NCBI RefSeq assembly: GCF_016906305.1
Contig: NZ_JADDOL010000014.1
Location: forward strand, 46,508 to 110,507
Length of the DNA stretch: 64,000 nt
Source: Alloalcanivorax marinus
Lineage (GTDB): Bacteria > Pseudomonadota > Gammaproteobacteria > Pseudomonadales > Alcanivoracaceae
Reading direction: 5' to 3'
Shown: positions 50,942 to 59,600 of the stretch, piece after piece
Layout: every line of letters begins with the position of its first letter
Numbering within the stretch: the stretch's first letter is position 1
The notes under the pieces: model-generated
The model's input: only the letters and a program-made list of their open reading frames with translations
The model's database searches: none
Told to the model about the DNA's origin: nothing
Position numbers and translations under genes: made by a program

Positions 50942-51835
50942 TTATTCTCCGCGCTGTTTGGCGAAGAGCTCGTCGAGTTTCTGTTCGTAGTCGTGGTAAC
51001 CCAGGAAATCGTACAGGTCCATGCGCGTCTGCATCAGATCGACCACGTTTTTCTGGGTGCCTTCCTCGCGGATGGTCTGGTAGACCCGCAGCGCCGCCTG
51101 GTTCATGGCGCGGAACGCGGACAGCGGGTACAGGATCATGCCGGCGCCGGCGTCGCGCAGTTCCTCGCGGGTGAACAGCGGCGTGGCCCCGAATTCGGTG
51201 ATGTTGGCCAGCAGCGGCGCGCCGCCCAGGCCCTCGGAAAACGCCCGGTAATCCTCCAGGGTGTGCACCGCCTCGGCGAAGATGCCGTCGGCGCCGGCTT
51301 CCAGGCAGGCGCGGGCCCGGTCCACCGCCGCGTCCAGCCCCTCCTTCTGGAACGCATCGGTGCGCGCGATGATGAAGAAGTCGTCGTCGGTGCGGGCGTC
51401 GGCGGCGGCCTTGATGCGGTCCACCATTTCTTCCTTGGAGACGATTTCCTTATTGGGCCGGTGGCCGCAGCGCTTCTGGGCCACCTGGTCCTCCAGGTGC
51501 ACGGCGCCGGCGCCAGCGCGGATCATTTCCTTGATGCTGCGGCCGATGTTGAAGGCGCCGCCCCAGCCGGTGTCGATGTCCACCAGCAGCGGCACCTCCG
51601 AGGCGGCGCTGATGCGGCGCACGTCCTCAAGCACATCGTTCATGGTGGTCATGCCCAGGTCCGGCAAGCCGTAGGAGGCGTTGGCCACGCCGCCGCCGGA
51701 CAGATAGATGGCGCGGTAGCCGACCTTCTCGGCCATGATCGCGGTGTAGGCATTGATGGTGCCCATGATCTGAAGCGGTTGTTCCTCCGCCAGGGCTTGC
51801 CGGAAACGGGCACCGGCGCTGGGGGTGCGGCTCAT
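50942..51835 (-). CDS. prpB: 2-methylisocitrate lyase
   Basis: A 297-residue member of the isocitrate-lyase/PEP-mutase family that splits 2-methylisocitrate into pyruvate and succinate. The catalytic KRCGH motif is present ([13 protein letters not shown]), as are [17 protein letters not shown] and the metal-binding VDIDTGWGG. It is the first metabolic gene after the regulator and overlaps the regulator's stop by 4 nt. Confidence 0.94.
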   Translation of the reverse strand: MSRTPSAGARFRQALAEEQPLQIMGTINAYTAIMAEKVGYRAIYLSGGGVANASYGLPDLGMTTMNDVLEDVRRISAASEVPLLVDIDTGWGGAFNIGRSIKEMIRAGAGAVHLEDQVAQKRCGHRPNKEIVSKEEMVDRIKAAADARTDDDFFIIARTDAFQKEGLDAAVDRARACLEAGADGIFAEAVHTLEDYRAFSEGLGGAPLLANITEFGATPLFTREELRDAGAGMILYPLSAFRAMNQAALRVYQTIREEGTQKNVVDLMQTRMDLYDFLGYHDYEQKLDELFAKQRGE

Positions 51836-52536
51836 TGCGGATTCCTCTGTTGGGCCTGCTGTTCGATGTTTTCCCGTGCCCGGCCGATGTGCCGGCGCAT
51901 CAGGAGTTCAGCCATTTCCGCGTCGCGGGACTCGATGGCCTCGACGATGCGGCGATGTTCGTGCAGGGCTTTCTGCGGCCGGTTGGCCGTGGTGCTGAAC
52001 TGATAGCGGTACATCCGCACCAGGTGATACAGCTCGCCGATCAGCATGCGGATCAGCGTCTGATTGTGACTGCCCTGGATGATGCGATAGTGAAAGTCCA
52101 GGTCGAACTCGCGCTGAAAGTAGGCGGTGTCCTCGCGCAGGTCCTGTTGCTGCTCGTGCTGGGCCAGCAGTTGATAGAGGCCGGCCACCTCCTGATCGCC
52201 CATGCGCTCGGCGGCGAGCCGGGCGGCCTGCCCTTCCAGGGCCTCGCGCACGTAGTAGATTTCGATCAGATCGGTGAAGCTCAGGGACGCCACGCGGGTG
52301 CCCACGTGCACTTCCCGCTCCACCAGCTTGCGCGACTCCAGGCGGCGGATGGCCTCCCGCAGGGGGCCGCGGCTGACGCCGTAACGGCCGGCCAGGTCGG
52401 TCTCGCTGACCTTGCTGCCGGGGGCGATCACGCCGCGCACGATGTCGTCCTGAAGCCGGGCGAAGACCCGGTCGGCCAGGGTGCGTGCGCTGTCGTCGGC
52501 CAGCTGTTGCGTGGACTGTTGCATGGACCGCTGCAT
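51832..52536 (-). CDS. GntR-family (FadR/FCD) regulator of the prp operon
   Basis: 234 residues: an N-terminal GntR winged helix ([20 protein letters not shown], then [15 protein letters not shown]) and a C-terminal all-helical FCD ligand domain (about 90-225), with His and Asp residues suited to a metal/ligand site. It heads the prp operon, and two perfect ATTGTCGACAAT operators flank its promoter, so it very likely represses itself and the operon until a methylcitrate-cycle intermediate binds. ATG 52536 is preferred; ATG 52524 is in a 12-bp tandem repeat and also possible. Confidence 0.88.
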   Translation of the reverse strand: MQRSMQQSTQQLADDSARTLADRVFARLQDDIVRGVIAPGSKVSETDLAGRYGVSRGPLREAIRRLESRKLVEREVHVGTRVASLSFTDLIEIYYVREALEGQAARLAAERMGDQEVAGLYQLLAQHEQQQDLREDTAYFQREFDLDFHYRIIQGSHNQTLIRMLIGELYHLVRMYRYQFSTTANRPQKALHEHRRIVEAIESRDAEMAELLMRRHIGRARENIEQQAQQRNPQ

Positions 52537-52541
52537 GGACC
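52506..52541. repeat. Three tandem 12-bp units at the gntR start
   Basis: GTTGCGTGGACT, GTTGCATGGACC and GCTGCATGGACC lie head to tail on the plus strand. On the coding strand they encode the first residues of the regulator (repeated Met-Gln-x-Ser) and create two possible start codons. Confidence 0.6.
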
Positions 52542-52553
52542 GTTCCGCCCGTC

Positions 52554-52565
52554 ATTGTCGACAAT
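52554..52565. promoter_or_regulatory. GntR-type operator 1
   Basis: ATTGTCGACAAT, a perfect 12-bp palindrome. It lies between the predicted prp transcription start and the gntR ATG. The form fits FadR-subfamily GntR operators (TTGT...ACAA). Confidence 0.75.
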
Positions 52566-52582
52566 GGAAAAGAATGCTCGGC

Positions 52583-52611
52583 ACTTTACCTTCGAAAGCG
52601 GAATCTTTCAA
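52583..52611 (-). promoter_or_regulatory. Promoter of the gntR-prp operon
   Basis: On the minus strand TTGAAA (52611-52606), a 17-nt spacer and TAAAGT (52588-52583) form a good sigma-70 promoter. It lies exactly between the two operators. Confidence 0.65.
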
Positions 52612-52616
52612 TGCGG

Positions 52617-52628
52617 ATTGTCGACAAT
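52617..52628. promoter_or_regulatory. GntR-type operator 2
   Basis: A second perfect ATTGTCGACAAT, just upstream of the prp -35 box. Its centre is 63 bp (six helical turns) from the centre of operator 1. It also lies about 23 bp upstream of the likely pabB -35 box. Confidence 0.75.
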
Positions 52629-52650
52629 GGCGGAAGCGCCTCCGATGGCT

Positions 52651-52679
52651 TTGCCGCCCCCCGGAGCCGACGCTACACT
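52651..52679 (+). promoter_or_regulatory. Promoter candidate for pabB
   Basis: TTGCCG (52651-52656), a 17-nt spacer and TACACT (52674-52679), about 49 nt upstream of the pabB ATG. Each hexamer has four consensus matches. Confidence 0.45.
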
Positions 52680-52727
52680 ACGCCCTCCCCGGCGCGCCGC
52701 GCCGGTGTCCACGCTCAGCGGAACCCG

Positions 52728-53876
52728 ATGACCGACACGCAGCCCCTCGACGACGACCTTGACGGCCGCCGCCCCCATGCGGTGTTCATGGTGGACGGCC
52801 GGCCCATGGCCCTGGGCACGCCGGCCCGCACCCTGCGCGCCGGTGACCCGGACGCCCTGCGCGCCCTGCCCGGCCGGATCCAGCGGGCCCTGCAAGAAGA
52901 CTGTGTGTTCGCCTGCGGGCTGCTGCCCTACGACGCCGGGCCGGCCCTGCACGGTCTGCCCGGCGGCGGCGCCGACACCGTGGTGCATCTGTTCCGCGCC
53001 CCGCCGCGCCCGTTCCGGCCCGCCGTCGCCGACGAGTTCCAGCTTACCGCGCCGTTCCGCGCCGAGCAGGACGCCGCCGACTATCACCGGGCGCTGACCC
53101 GCATCCGCGACTATCTAAAAGCCGGCGATTGCTATCAGGTGAACTACGCCCAGCGCTTCCAGGCCCGCTGGCGGGGCGACCCGCTGGCCGCCTTCGCGCG
53201 CCTGCTGGCCGCCCACCCGGCGCCCCACGCCAGTTTCTTCCGAGACGGCGACGAGGCGGTGTTCGGGGTGTCGCCGGAGCGGTTTCTGAGCATCGATGGC
53301 GGGCGGGTGCGCACGGAACCGATCAAGGGCTCCCGCCCCCGGGGCCGGGACGAGGCCGAGGACCGGGCCCTCGGCGAGGCGCTGCGCCGCCACCCCAAGG
53401 ACCGGGCCGAGAATCTGATGATCGTGGATCTGCTGCGCAATGATCTGGGCGCCTTCTGCACCGCCGGCTCGATCCGCGTGGACCCGCTGTTCGAGCTGCG
53501 CCGCTTCAGCAATGTGCAGCATCTGGTGTCCACGGTGACCGGCACCCTGCGTCCGGACGTGACGCCGCTGGGCGCCCTGCTCAGCGCTTTCCCCGGTGGC
53601 AGCATCACCGGCGCGCCCAAGAAGCGGGCCATGGAAATCATCGCCGAGCTGGAGCCGCACCCGCGCGGTGCCTACTGCGGCAGCCTGTTCTGGCAGGACC
53701 GGGACGGCCGCTTCGACAGCACCATTCTGATCCGCACCTTGCAGACCGACGGCGACCGCCTCTATTGCCATGGCGGTGGCGGCATCGTCTACGACTCCGA
53801 TCCGGAAGAGGAATACGAGGAGAGCTGGTTCAAAGTGCGCAAGCTGATGGAGGCGCTGTCCTTATCACCACCGTAG
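52728..53876 (+). CDS. pabB: Aminodeoxychorismate synthase component I
   Basis: A 382-residue chorismate-binding enzyme that aminates chorismate for p-aminobenzoate and folate synthesis. PIKGSRPRG carries the catalytic Lys that distinguishes PabB from TrpE (which has PIAGT). FPGGSITGAPKKRAMEIIAELE and GGGIVYDSDPEEEYEE are conserved chorismate-site blocks. It is about 70 residues shorter than E. coli PabB, with a reduced N-terminal domain. The ATG at 52728 is preferred; the open frame upstream runs through the prp control region and is not protein-like. Its stop lies in a REP-like hairpin. Confidence 0.9.
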   Translation: MTDTQPLDDDLDGRRPHAVFMVDGRPMALGTPARTLRAGDPDALRALPGRIQRALQEDCVFACGLLPYDAGPALHGLPGGGADTVVHLFRAPPRPFRPAVADEFQLTAPFRAEQDAADYHRALTRIRDYLKAGDCYQVNYAQRFQARWRGDPLAAFARLLAAHPAPHASFFRDGDEAVFGVSPERFLSIDGGRVRTEPIKGSRPRGRDEAEDRALGEALRRHPKDRAENLMIVDLLRNDLGAFCTAGSIRVDPLFELRRFSNVQHLVSTVTGTLRPDVTPLGALLSAFPGGSITGAPKKRAMEIIAELEPHPRGAYCGSLFWQDRDGRFDSTILIRTLQTDGDRLYCHGGGGIVYDSDPEEEYEESWFKVRKLMEALSLSPP

Positions 53877-53898
53877 GAGCGGCTTCGGCCGCTCCTAC
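53873..53898. repeat. REP-like hairpin, copy 4 (minimal)
   Basis: GTAGGAGCGGC-TTCG-GCCGCTCCTAC: a perfect 11-bp stem with a TTCG tetraloop. The TAG of pabB is part of the left arm. It matches the GTAGGAGCG end of the larger copies and may terminate or protect pabB mRNA. Confidence 0.75.
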
Positions 53899-53912
53899 GA
53901 ATAACAGAGGGG

Positions 53913-54530
53913 TTACAGAGGCAGGTCGCGCTGGCTGGCCTTGACGATCTCTTTCTTCAGGTCGTCATAGCTGTGCACCGCCGGGAACTGGGGGAATTCC
54001 GCGATCACATTGTCCGGGGCGTGGAACAGGATGCCCTGGTCCGCTTCGCTGAGCATGGTGGTGTCGTTGTAGGAGTCACCGGCGGCGATAATGCGGTAGT
54101 TCAGGGTGTGCAGGGCTTTCACGGAGGCCCGTTTGGGGTCCTTCTGGCGCAGCAGATAGTCGGTGATGCGGCCGTTGTCGTCCACCGCCAGCTTGTGGCA
54201 GAACAGGGTCGGCGAGCCCAGCTTGCGCATCAGCGGGCGGGCGAACTCGTAGAAGGTGTCCGACAGAATGATCAGCTGGAAATGCTCGCGGGCCCACTCC
54301 ACGAAGTCCACCGCGCCGTCCAGGGGTTCCAGGGTGTCGATCACCTTCTGGATGTCCGGCAGGCCGTAGCCGTGCTGGTCGAGGATGCCGAGCCGCATTT
54401 TCATCAGCTCGTCGTAGTCCGGGATGTCCCGGGTGGTGGCGCGCAGTTCGTCGATGCCGGTGCGCTCGGCGAAGTTGATCCAGATTTCCGGAATCAGCAC
54501 CCCTTCCAGGTCCAGACAAAGCAATTCCAC
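53913..54530 (-). CDS. thrH: Phosphoserine phosphatase / homoserine phosphotransferase
   Basis: A 205-residue HAD phosphatase of the ThrH type. Motif I is CLDLEGVLIPEIW, motif II is in IILSDTFYEF, and motif III/IV is AAGDSYNDTTMLSEAD. ThrH of Pseudomonas both dephosphorylates phosphoserine and transfers phosphate to homoserine. Start: GTG at 54530 after AAGGGG at 6 nt. It follows cysB at about 107 nt on the same strand, a neighbourhood also known from Pseudomonas. Confidence 0.92.
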   Translation of the reverse strand: MELLCLDLEGVLIPEIWINFAERTGIDELRATTRDIPDYDELMKMRLGILDQHGYGLPDIQKVIDTLEPLDGAVDFVEWAREHFQLIILSDTFYEFARPLMRKLGSPTLFCHKLAVDDNGRITDYLLRQKDPKRASVKALHTLNYRIIAAGDSYNDTTMLSEADQGILFHAPDNVIAEFPQFPAVHSYDDLKKEIVKASQRDLPL

Positions 54531-54637
54531 GGTGATCCCCTTAAACGGTCAATGCTCGGTAATCGGTAAGTGCCCGGTAAAGGCGCGCACAATGTAGCCG
54601 CGCCCCGGTGGCTTTGCAACGGCGCCCGGCGCGGCCG

Positions 54638-55675
<1,038 letters not shown>

Positions 55676-55758
55676 TTATAAAAATGCGGGCGATTATGCG
55701 TTCCAAGCATAGTAGCACGTGAAGAGGCTGGCAATGCCGGGCCCCGGCGACCGCGCGG

Positions 55759-56676
55759 TTATTGGCCGGATTCGCGACGCGGGTTGGAAATGCCGTGGGG
55801 CACATGGCCGGCGGCCACATGACGGCTGGCGGATTCGCAGTGGCCCTGCTGGTCATCGAAGAACACGTCGGCGCCGAAGGCGCGCAGGAACTCACCCTTG
55901 GGCAGCCCGCCCAGAAACAGGCTTTCGTCGATGCGGATGCCCCAGCTGCGCAGGGTGCGCACCACCCGCTCGTGGGCCGGCGCCGAGCGGGCGGTGACCA
56001 GGGCGGTGCGGATCGGGCAGCGATCCGGGGTGAACTCCCGCTGAATCTGATGCAGCGCTTCCAGAAACCCCCGGAACGGGCCGTCGCTGAGCGGCTGGCG
56101 GGCGGCGCTCTTCTCGTTGGCGGCGAACGCCTCCAGGCCGTCGCTTTGAAAGACCTGCTCGGACTCGTCGGAGAACAGCACGGCGTCGCCGTCGAAGGCG
56201 ATGCGCAACACCGAGTCGGTGGGGTCCAGGCTGCCGCGGGACAGAATGGTGGCGGCGGCGAAACCGGCGTCCAGGGCCCGCCGCACATCCTCCGCGTGGG
56301 TGGACAGAAACACATGGGCGCCGAACGCCGGCACGTAGCGGTGCGGGCTCTCGCCGCCGGCGAAGGCGGCGCGGGTGATGGGCAGGCCGTAGTGCTCGAT
56401 GGAATTGAACACGCGCAGGCCGGTGTCGGAGCTGTTGCGCGACAGCAGGATCACTTCCACCCGGCCGCGCCCCTCCTCCATCTCATTGATGGCCAGCAGC
56501 TTCTTGACCAGGGCGAAGGCGTCGCCGGGGGCCAGCACGTCGTCCTCGTGGGCGACCTGGTAATCCTGAAAGGCATCCAGCCCTTGCTGCTCGAACACCT
56601 GGTGGCTGTCGCTGAGATCAAACAGCGCCCGGGAGCTGATCGCCACCACCAATTTGCCATCGAAGGAAACCGGCAT
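55759..56676 (-). CDS. 5'-nucleotidase, cN-I family
   Basis: A 305-residue protein matching the cytosolic 5'-nucleotidase I family. It starts with KLVVAISSRALFDLSDSHQVF, and includes LRIAFDGDAVLFSDESEQVF (the HAD-like DxD region) and GLPKGEFLRAFGADVFFDDQ. It dephosphorylates nucleoside monophosphates, typically AMP, in the cytoplasm. It stands alone upstream of cysB on the same strand. The purine role is by family. Confidence 0.87.
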   Translation of the reverse strand: MPVSFDGKLVVAISSRALFDLSDSHQVFEQQGLDAFQDYQVAHEDDVLAPGDAFALVKKLLAINEMEEGRGRVEVILLSRNSSDTGLRVFNSIEHYGLPITRAAFAGGESPHRYVPAFGAHVFLSTHAEDVRRALDAGFAAATILSRGSLDPTDSVLRIAFDGDAVLFSDESEQVFQSDGLEAFAANEKSAARQPLSDGPFRGFLEALHQIQREFTPDRCPIRTALVTARSAPAHERVVRTLRSWGIRIDESLFLGGLPKGEFLRAFGADVFFDDQQGHCESASRHVAAGHVPHGISNPRRESGQ

Positions 56677-56906
56677 AATCGATCCGTCCGTTGCTAAGGC
56701 GCCCAGTATCCCCGTTCACCGGGCAAACCACAATTCACCGGCACCGCCGTGACCCGCCGTGGCGCGGTTACACGATTGCATCATAAAGCCGCCATTCCCG
56801 GGCGCGGCGGCGGTTGTCCAGGGCAAAAATGTGACATACAGTTTCAAGCGGATCGGTAGTCCGGCGATCCGCACCGCCAATCACTCAAGGGGAAAGGGAG
56901 TCATCC

Positions 56907-57596
56907 ATGGCCGCTAATAAGGTAAGAGACCGCCTCGACGAATTGCAGGGTCAGATCCGCAAGCTCGCCGAGCGCTTCGATCAGGAACGGGACAAGCAGA
57001 TCGCGCAGATGGAAACCCAGCTGGAAAAGGCCCGCAAACGGGTCAATGAAGAAATGCAGCGCCGCCGCGAACGCCTCAACCGGCTGGAAAAACTGCAGGC
57101 GGAGTACCGGGAGAAAGCCACCTCCTCGGTACAGCGGCAGGTGGACCGGGCCCGCAAGGCGGTGGACGACGCCCGCCAGCGCGTGGATGACTCCGAGGCC
57201 CGCAAGCGTTTTCTGGAAACCGAGGTGCGGGTGCTCAAGGCCACCGCCAAGCAGGCCAACAGCCTGGCCAAGGTGATCAACCAGTATCAGAAGGATCTGG
57301 AAAAACGCGCCCGCGATATCGAGAAGAAGGTGACCCCGAAGAAAGCCACGGCGAAGAAAGCGGCCGCCAAGAAGAGCACGGCGAAGAAGAGCGCGGCCAA
57401 AAAAGCCACCGCCAAAAAGACGGCCGCCAAGAAGTCCGCCGCTGGCAAAAGCCCCGCCAAGAAGGCCACCGCCAAAAAAGCCGCCAGCAAAAAAGCCACC
57501 GCTCGCAAGGCGGCGCCCAAGAAAGCGGCAAGCTCCGGCGCTTCCTCCACGGCCAGCGGCACGCCCTCCCCGTCCTCGGACACCGGTACGAACTGA
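56907..57596 (+). CDS. Histone H1-like, Lys/Ala-rich protein (AlgP-type)
   Basis: 229 residues in two parts. The first about 140 residues form a long, highly charged coiled coil (RDRLDELQGQIRKLAERFDQ and further). The next 65 or so are built of KKATAKKAAAKKS-type repeats, like the C-terminus of histone H1 and Pseudomonas AlgP. A Ser/Thr/Gly tail ends it. Such proteins bind DNA without sequence preference. Low-complexity repeats can change length by slippage. GGGAG lies upstream of the ATG, and a strong terminator follows, so it is a single-gene unit. Confidence 0.88.
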   Translation: MAANKVRDRLDELQGQIRKLAERFDQERDKQIAQMETQLEKARKRVNEEMQRRRERLNRLEKLQAEYREKATSSVQRQVDRARKAVDDARQRVDDSEARKRFLETEVRVLKATAKQANSLAKVINQYQKDLEKRARDIEKKVTPKKATAKKAAAKKSTAKKSAAKKATAKKTAAKKSAAGKSPAKKATAKKAASKKATARKAAPKKAASSGASSTASGTPSPSSDTGTN

Positions 57597-57622
57597 GCCG
57601 GGCTTCGCGGAACGCCCCAACG

Positions 57623-57654
57623 AAAACGGGCCGCCCAGGGGCGGCCCGTTTTTT
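57623..57654 (+). terminator. Intrinsic terminator after the histone-like gene
   Basis: AAAACGGGCCGCC and GGCGGCCCGTTTT form a near-perfect stem, followed by TTTTTT on the plus strand. Confidence 0.88.
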
Positions 57655-57675
57655 CATGGGCGACGGCGGCGGAGT

Positions 57676-58356
57676 TCAGGTCGCCGGCCGCAGATCCAGC
57701 AGCAGCGATTCGAAATAGGCCACCACCGGCTGGCGGTGTTCCCGGTCCATGGCCGGAATGCCTTTTTCCACGGACGACGCGGACGCTTTCTTGATGGTCG
57801 CGCGGGCGCCGGCCACCAGGCCCCGGTTGATGCGGCCCAGCTCCAGATTGCCCACGGTCTTGTCCAGATAGTTCTCGATGGCGCCGGCGCTGATGCCGTC
57901 CATCACTTCCACCAGATGCTTCATTTCGCCCTGGCCGTCGGCGAACTCCTGGAATACCAGGCTGGCGCGCTCCGCCAGGGCCGGGGTCAGCGGGTAACCG
58001 ATGAACACCTGACCGTCCTTCTCCAGACGCAAGGCCGAGAAGTGCGCGGCCAGGGCCTGCTGCTCCTCGACACTGGTCTTGCGCATCAGCCGCCCGGCCA
58101 GGCCGTGGGCCGCCTTGCTGATGACCTTCATGGCGCCGAGGATCACATTGACCGCCGGGCCCTTGGCGTTCACCGCGTCGATGGGGCCGGTGAAATAGGT
58201 GTGCAGGACCTCGTCGAGAAATGGATCCATGATCGCGTCGAGGCTGTCCACGTGATTGCGACCGGGTTCCCGGGCGGTGGCGTCGATAAAGGCGTCGATG
58301 CGGTCACGCAGGGTATCGGAGGCCGGAAAGGCCACGTACAGGGAGGTTTGGCTCAT
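57676..58356 (-). CDS. Hypothetical protein
   Basis: 226 residues, mostly helical, without a signal peptide or a clear membrane segment, although LGAMKVISKAAHGLAGRLMR is amphipathic. I recognise no family motif. It starts at ATG 58356. Its neighbours are the histone-like gene (convergent) and the DUF2489 gene; neither suggests a role. Codon use is like the rest of the window, so it is a real gene. Confidence 0.72.
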   Translation of the reverse strand: MSQTSLYVAFPASDTLRDRIDAFIDATAREPGRNHVDSLDAIMDPFLDEVLHTYFTGPIDAVNAKGPAVNVILGAMKVISKAAHGLAGRLMRKTSVEEQQALAAHFSALRLEKDGQVFIGYPLTPALAERASLVFQEFADGQGEMKHLVEVMDGISAGAIENYLDKTVGNLELGRINRGLVAGARATIKKASASSVEKGIPAMDREHRQPVVAYFESLLLDLRPAT

Positions 58357-58530
58357 AATTCTGAGTCGGCTTCACTGCGAAAACGGAGGCGCGATGATAC
58401 TGCATGGTCGCTCGCGCCTCGCCGCTTTCGAGACTGGCGGGCGCGTCTGTAGAGCCAGTGCTCGCCAGCACCGCCAGGTCGCCGCTGCAGCCGCTTCCGC
58501 GGGAGCGCGTCGGGGCGGCTTGCGCCGCGA

Positions 58531-58983
58531 TCAGGCCGACAACCGGGTGCGCCACTGGCCGATCACGCCCTGCAGCCGGCCGGCGGCGGCCAGCACCGCC
58601 GGGTTCTGATCGTCCTCCAATTGCAGCCGCGCCAGATCCTGGCGGTTGCGCTCCGCCGGCGTCAGCCGGCGCCGTTCCTCGCCACGGTCAAAGCCGCCGC
58701 AGTCCTCCGCCAACTGATGAATGGCGGCCAGATCCACCTTCGGCGCCACGTCCGGCGGCAGGCAATCGAGCAGCACCGCCATACGGATGCTGGCCTCGCT
58801 GCTGTCCACCTGCCCCTGCAACAGGGCACGGCTCAGCACGTCCAGGCTGTCCACCAGCTCACGGTAACGGGCCGTCTGGCGGGCCCGTTCCTGGCGGCGC
58901 GCCATCCAGCGCCACGCCAGACCGCCCAGGGCGGCGCCGATGGCCAGCCCGACCAGTACCGCGAGAATCAGTTTCCAAACCAT
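58531..58983 (-). CDS. DUF2489 family membrane-anchored protein
   Basis: 150 residues with one N-terminal membrane helix (WKLILAVLVGLAIGAALGGL) and a cytoplasmic helical domain. The sequence ARYRELVDSLDVLSRALLQGQVDSSEASIRMAVLLDCLP matches DUF2489 proteins (written here in part only from 40 to 78). Function unknown. Start: ATG 58983 with AGGAG 7 nt upstream. The region 58357-58530 upstream of the stop holds GC-rich, partly REP-like sequence and no gene. Confidence 0.8.
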   Translation of the reverse strand: MVWKLILAVLVGLAIGAALGGLAWRWMARRQERARQTARYRELVDSLDVLSRALLQGQVDSSEASIRMAVLLDCLPPDVAPKVDLAAIHQLAEDCGGFDRGEERRRLTPAERNRQDLARLQLEDDQNPAVLAAAGRLQGVIGQWRTRLSA

Positions 58984-59129
58984 GGGGTCTCTCCTGCCGC
59001 AGAGCGATTGAATTGCCGGTTCAGTGCCGCCATTGTACGCCACAGGGCGGCGGCGACCCATCAAGGCGACCACCGACACGGTAGCAGCGACCACAAAACG
59101 CGGCCTTGGTCGCGATCTGGAGACGACGT

Positions 59130-59600
59130 TTGAATTTCCAATGGCCCGCCGGGCTGGCGCCGCTGATCGGCGCCGTGGAACCCTGGCTGCCGGCACTCAC
59201 CGTGATCGGCGTGATCATGGCGCTGGCGTCGATGCTGGCGATCCCCTGGCTGGTGGTGCGCATGCCGGTGGACTATTTCCACCAGCCGTCGCGACCGGTG
59301 CGCTATCGCGGGCCACTGGCCTGGGGACTGTGGGTGATCCGCAACGCCCTGGCGTTGGTGCTGCTGGCCGCCGGGGTCCTGATGCTGGTGCTGCCCGGCC
59401 AGGGCATTCTGACCATTCTGATCGCGCTGATGGTCAGCACCTTCCCGGGGAAATACCGGTTGGAACGCGCTATCATGCGCCGCCCCGGCGTACTGCGCTC
59501 GGTGAACTGGATCCGGCGCCGCTACCGTCGCCCGCCCCTCAATCCGCCGAGTGATGCCCCGCCGGGCGATCACCAAGTAAGGGACCCTGATGCCGATTGA
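59130..59600 (+). CDS. Small membrane protein, PGPGW-like
   Basis: 156 residues with two to three hydrophobic segments (LTVIGVIMALASMLAIPWLV; NALALVLLAAGVLMLVLPGQ; GILTILIALMVSTFPGKY). The last segment resembles PGPGW-type putative membrane proteins. Start: TTG at 59130 with GGAG 7 nt upstream. It overlaps mtnA by 11 nt, so it is co-transcribed with the methionine salvage genes, although no role in that pathway is known. Confidence 0.72.
   Translation: MNFQWPAGLAPLIGAVEPWLPALTVIGVIMALASMLAIPWLVVRMPVDYFHQPSRPVRYRGPLAWGLWVIRNALALVLLAAGVLMLVLPGQGILTILIALMVSTFPGKYRLERAIMRRPGVLRSVNWIRRRYRRPPLNPPSDAPPGDHQVRDPDAD

Noticed and set aside
52485..52727. 81-residue N-terminal extension of PabB
   Set aside because: It would run through the GntR operators, the prp promoter and the tandem 12-bp repeats, and its residues do not resemble PabB.
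57345..57530. Lys/Ala repeat tract as a tandem repeat or CRISPR-like array
   Set aside because: The units are codon-level low complexity inside a histone-like gene, with no constant repeat or spacers.
58440..58545. Possible fifth REP-like copy before the DUF2489 stop
   Set aside because: Only scattered matches to the repeat ends are seen and no clean inverted arms can be paired.
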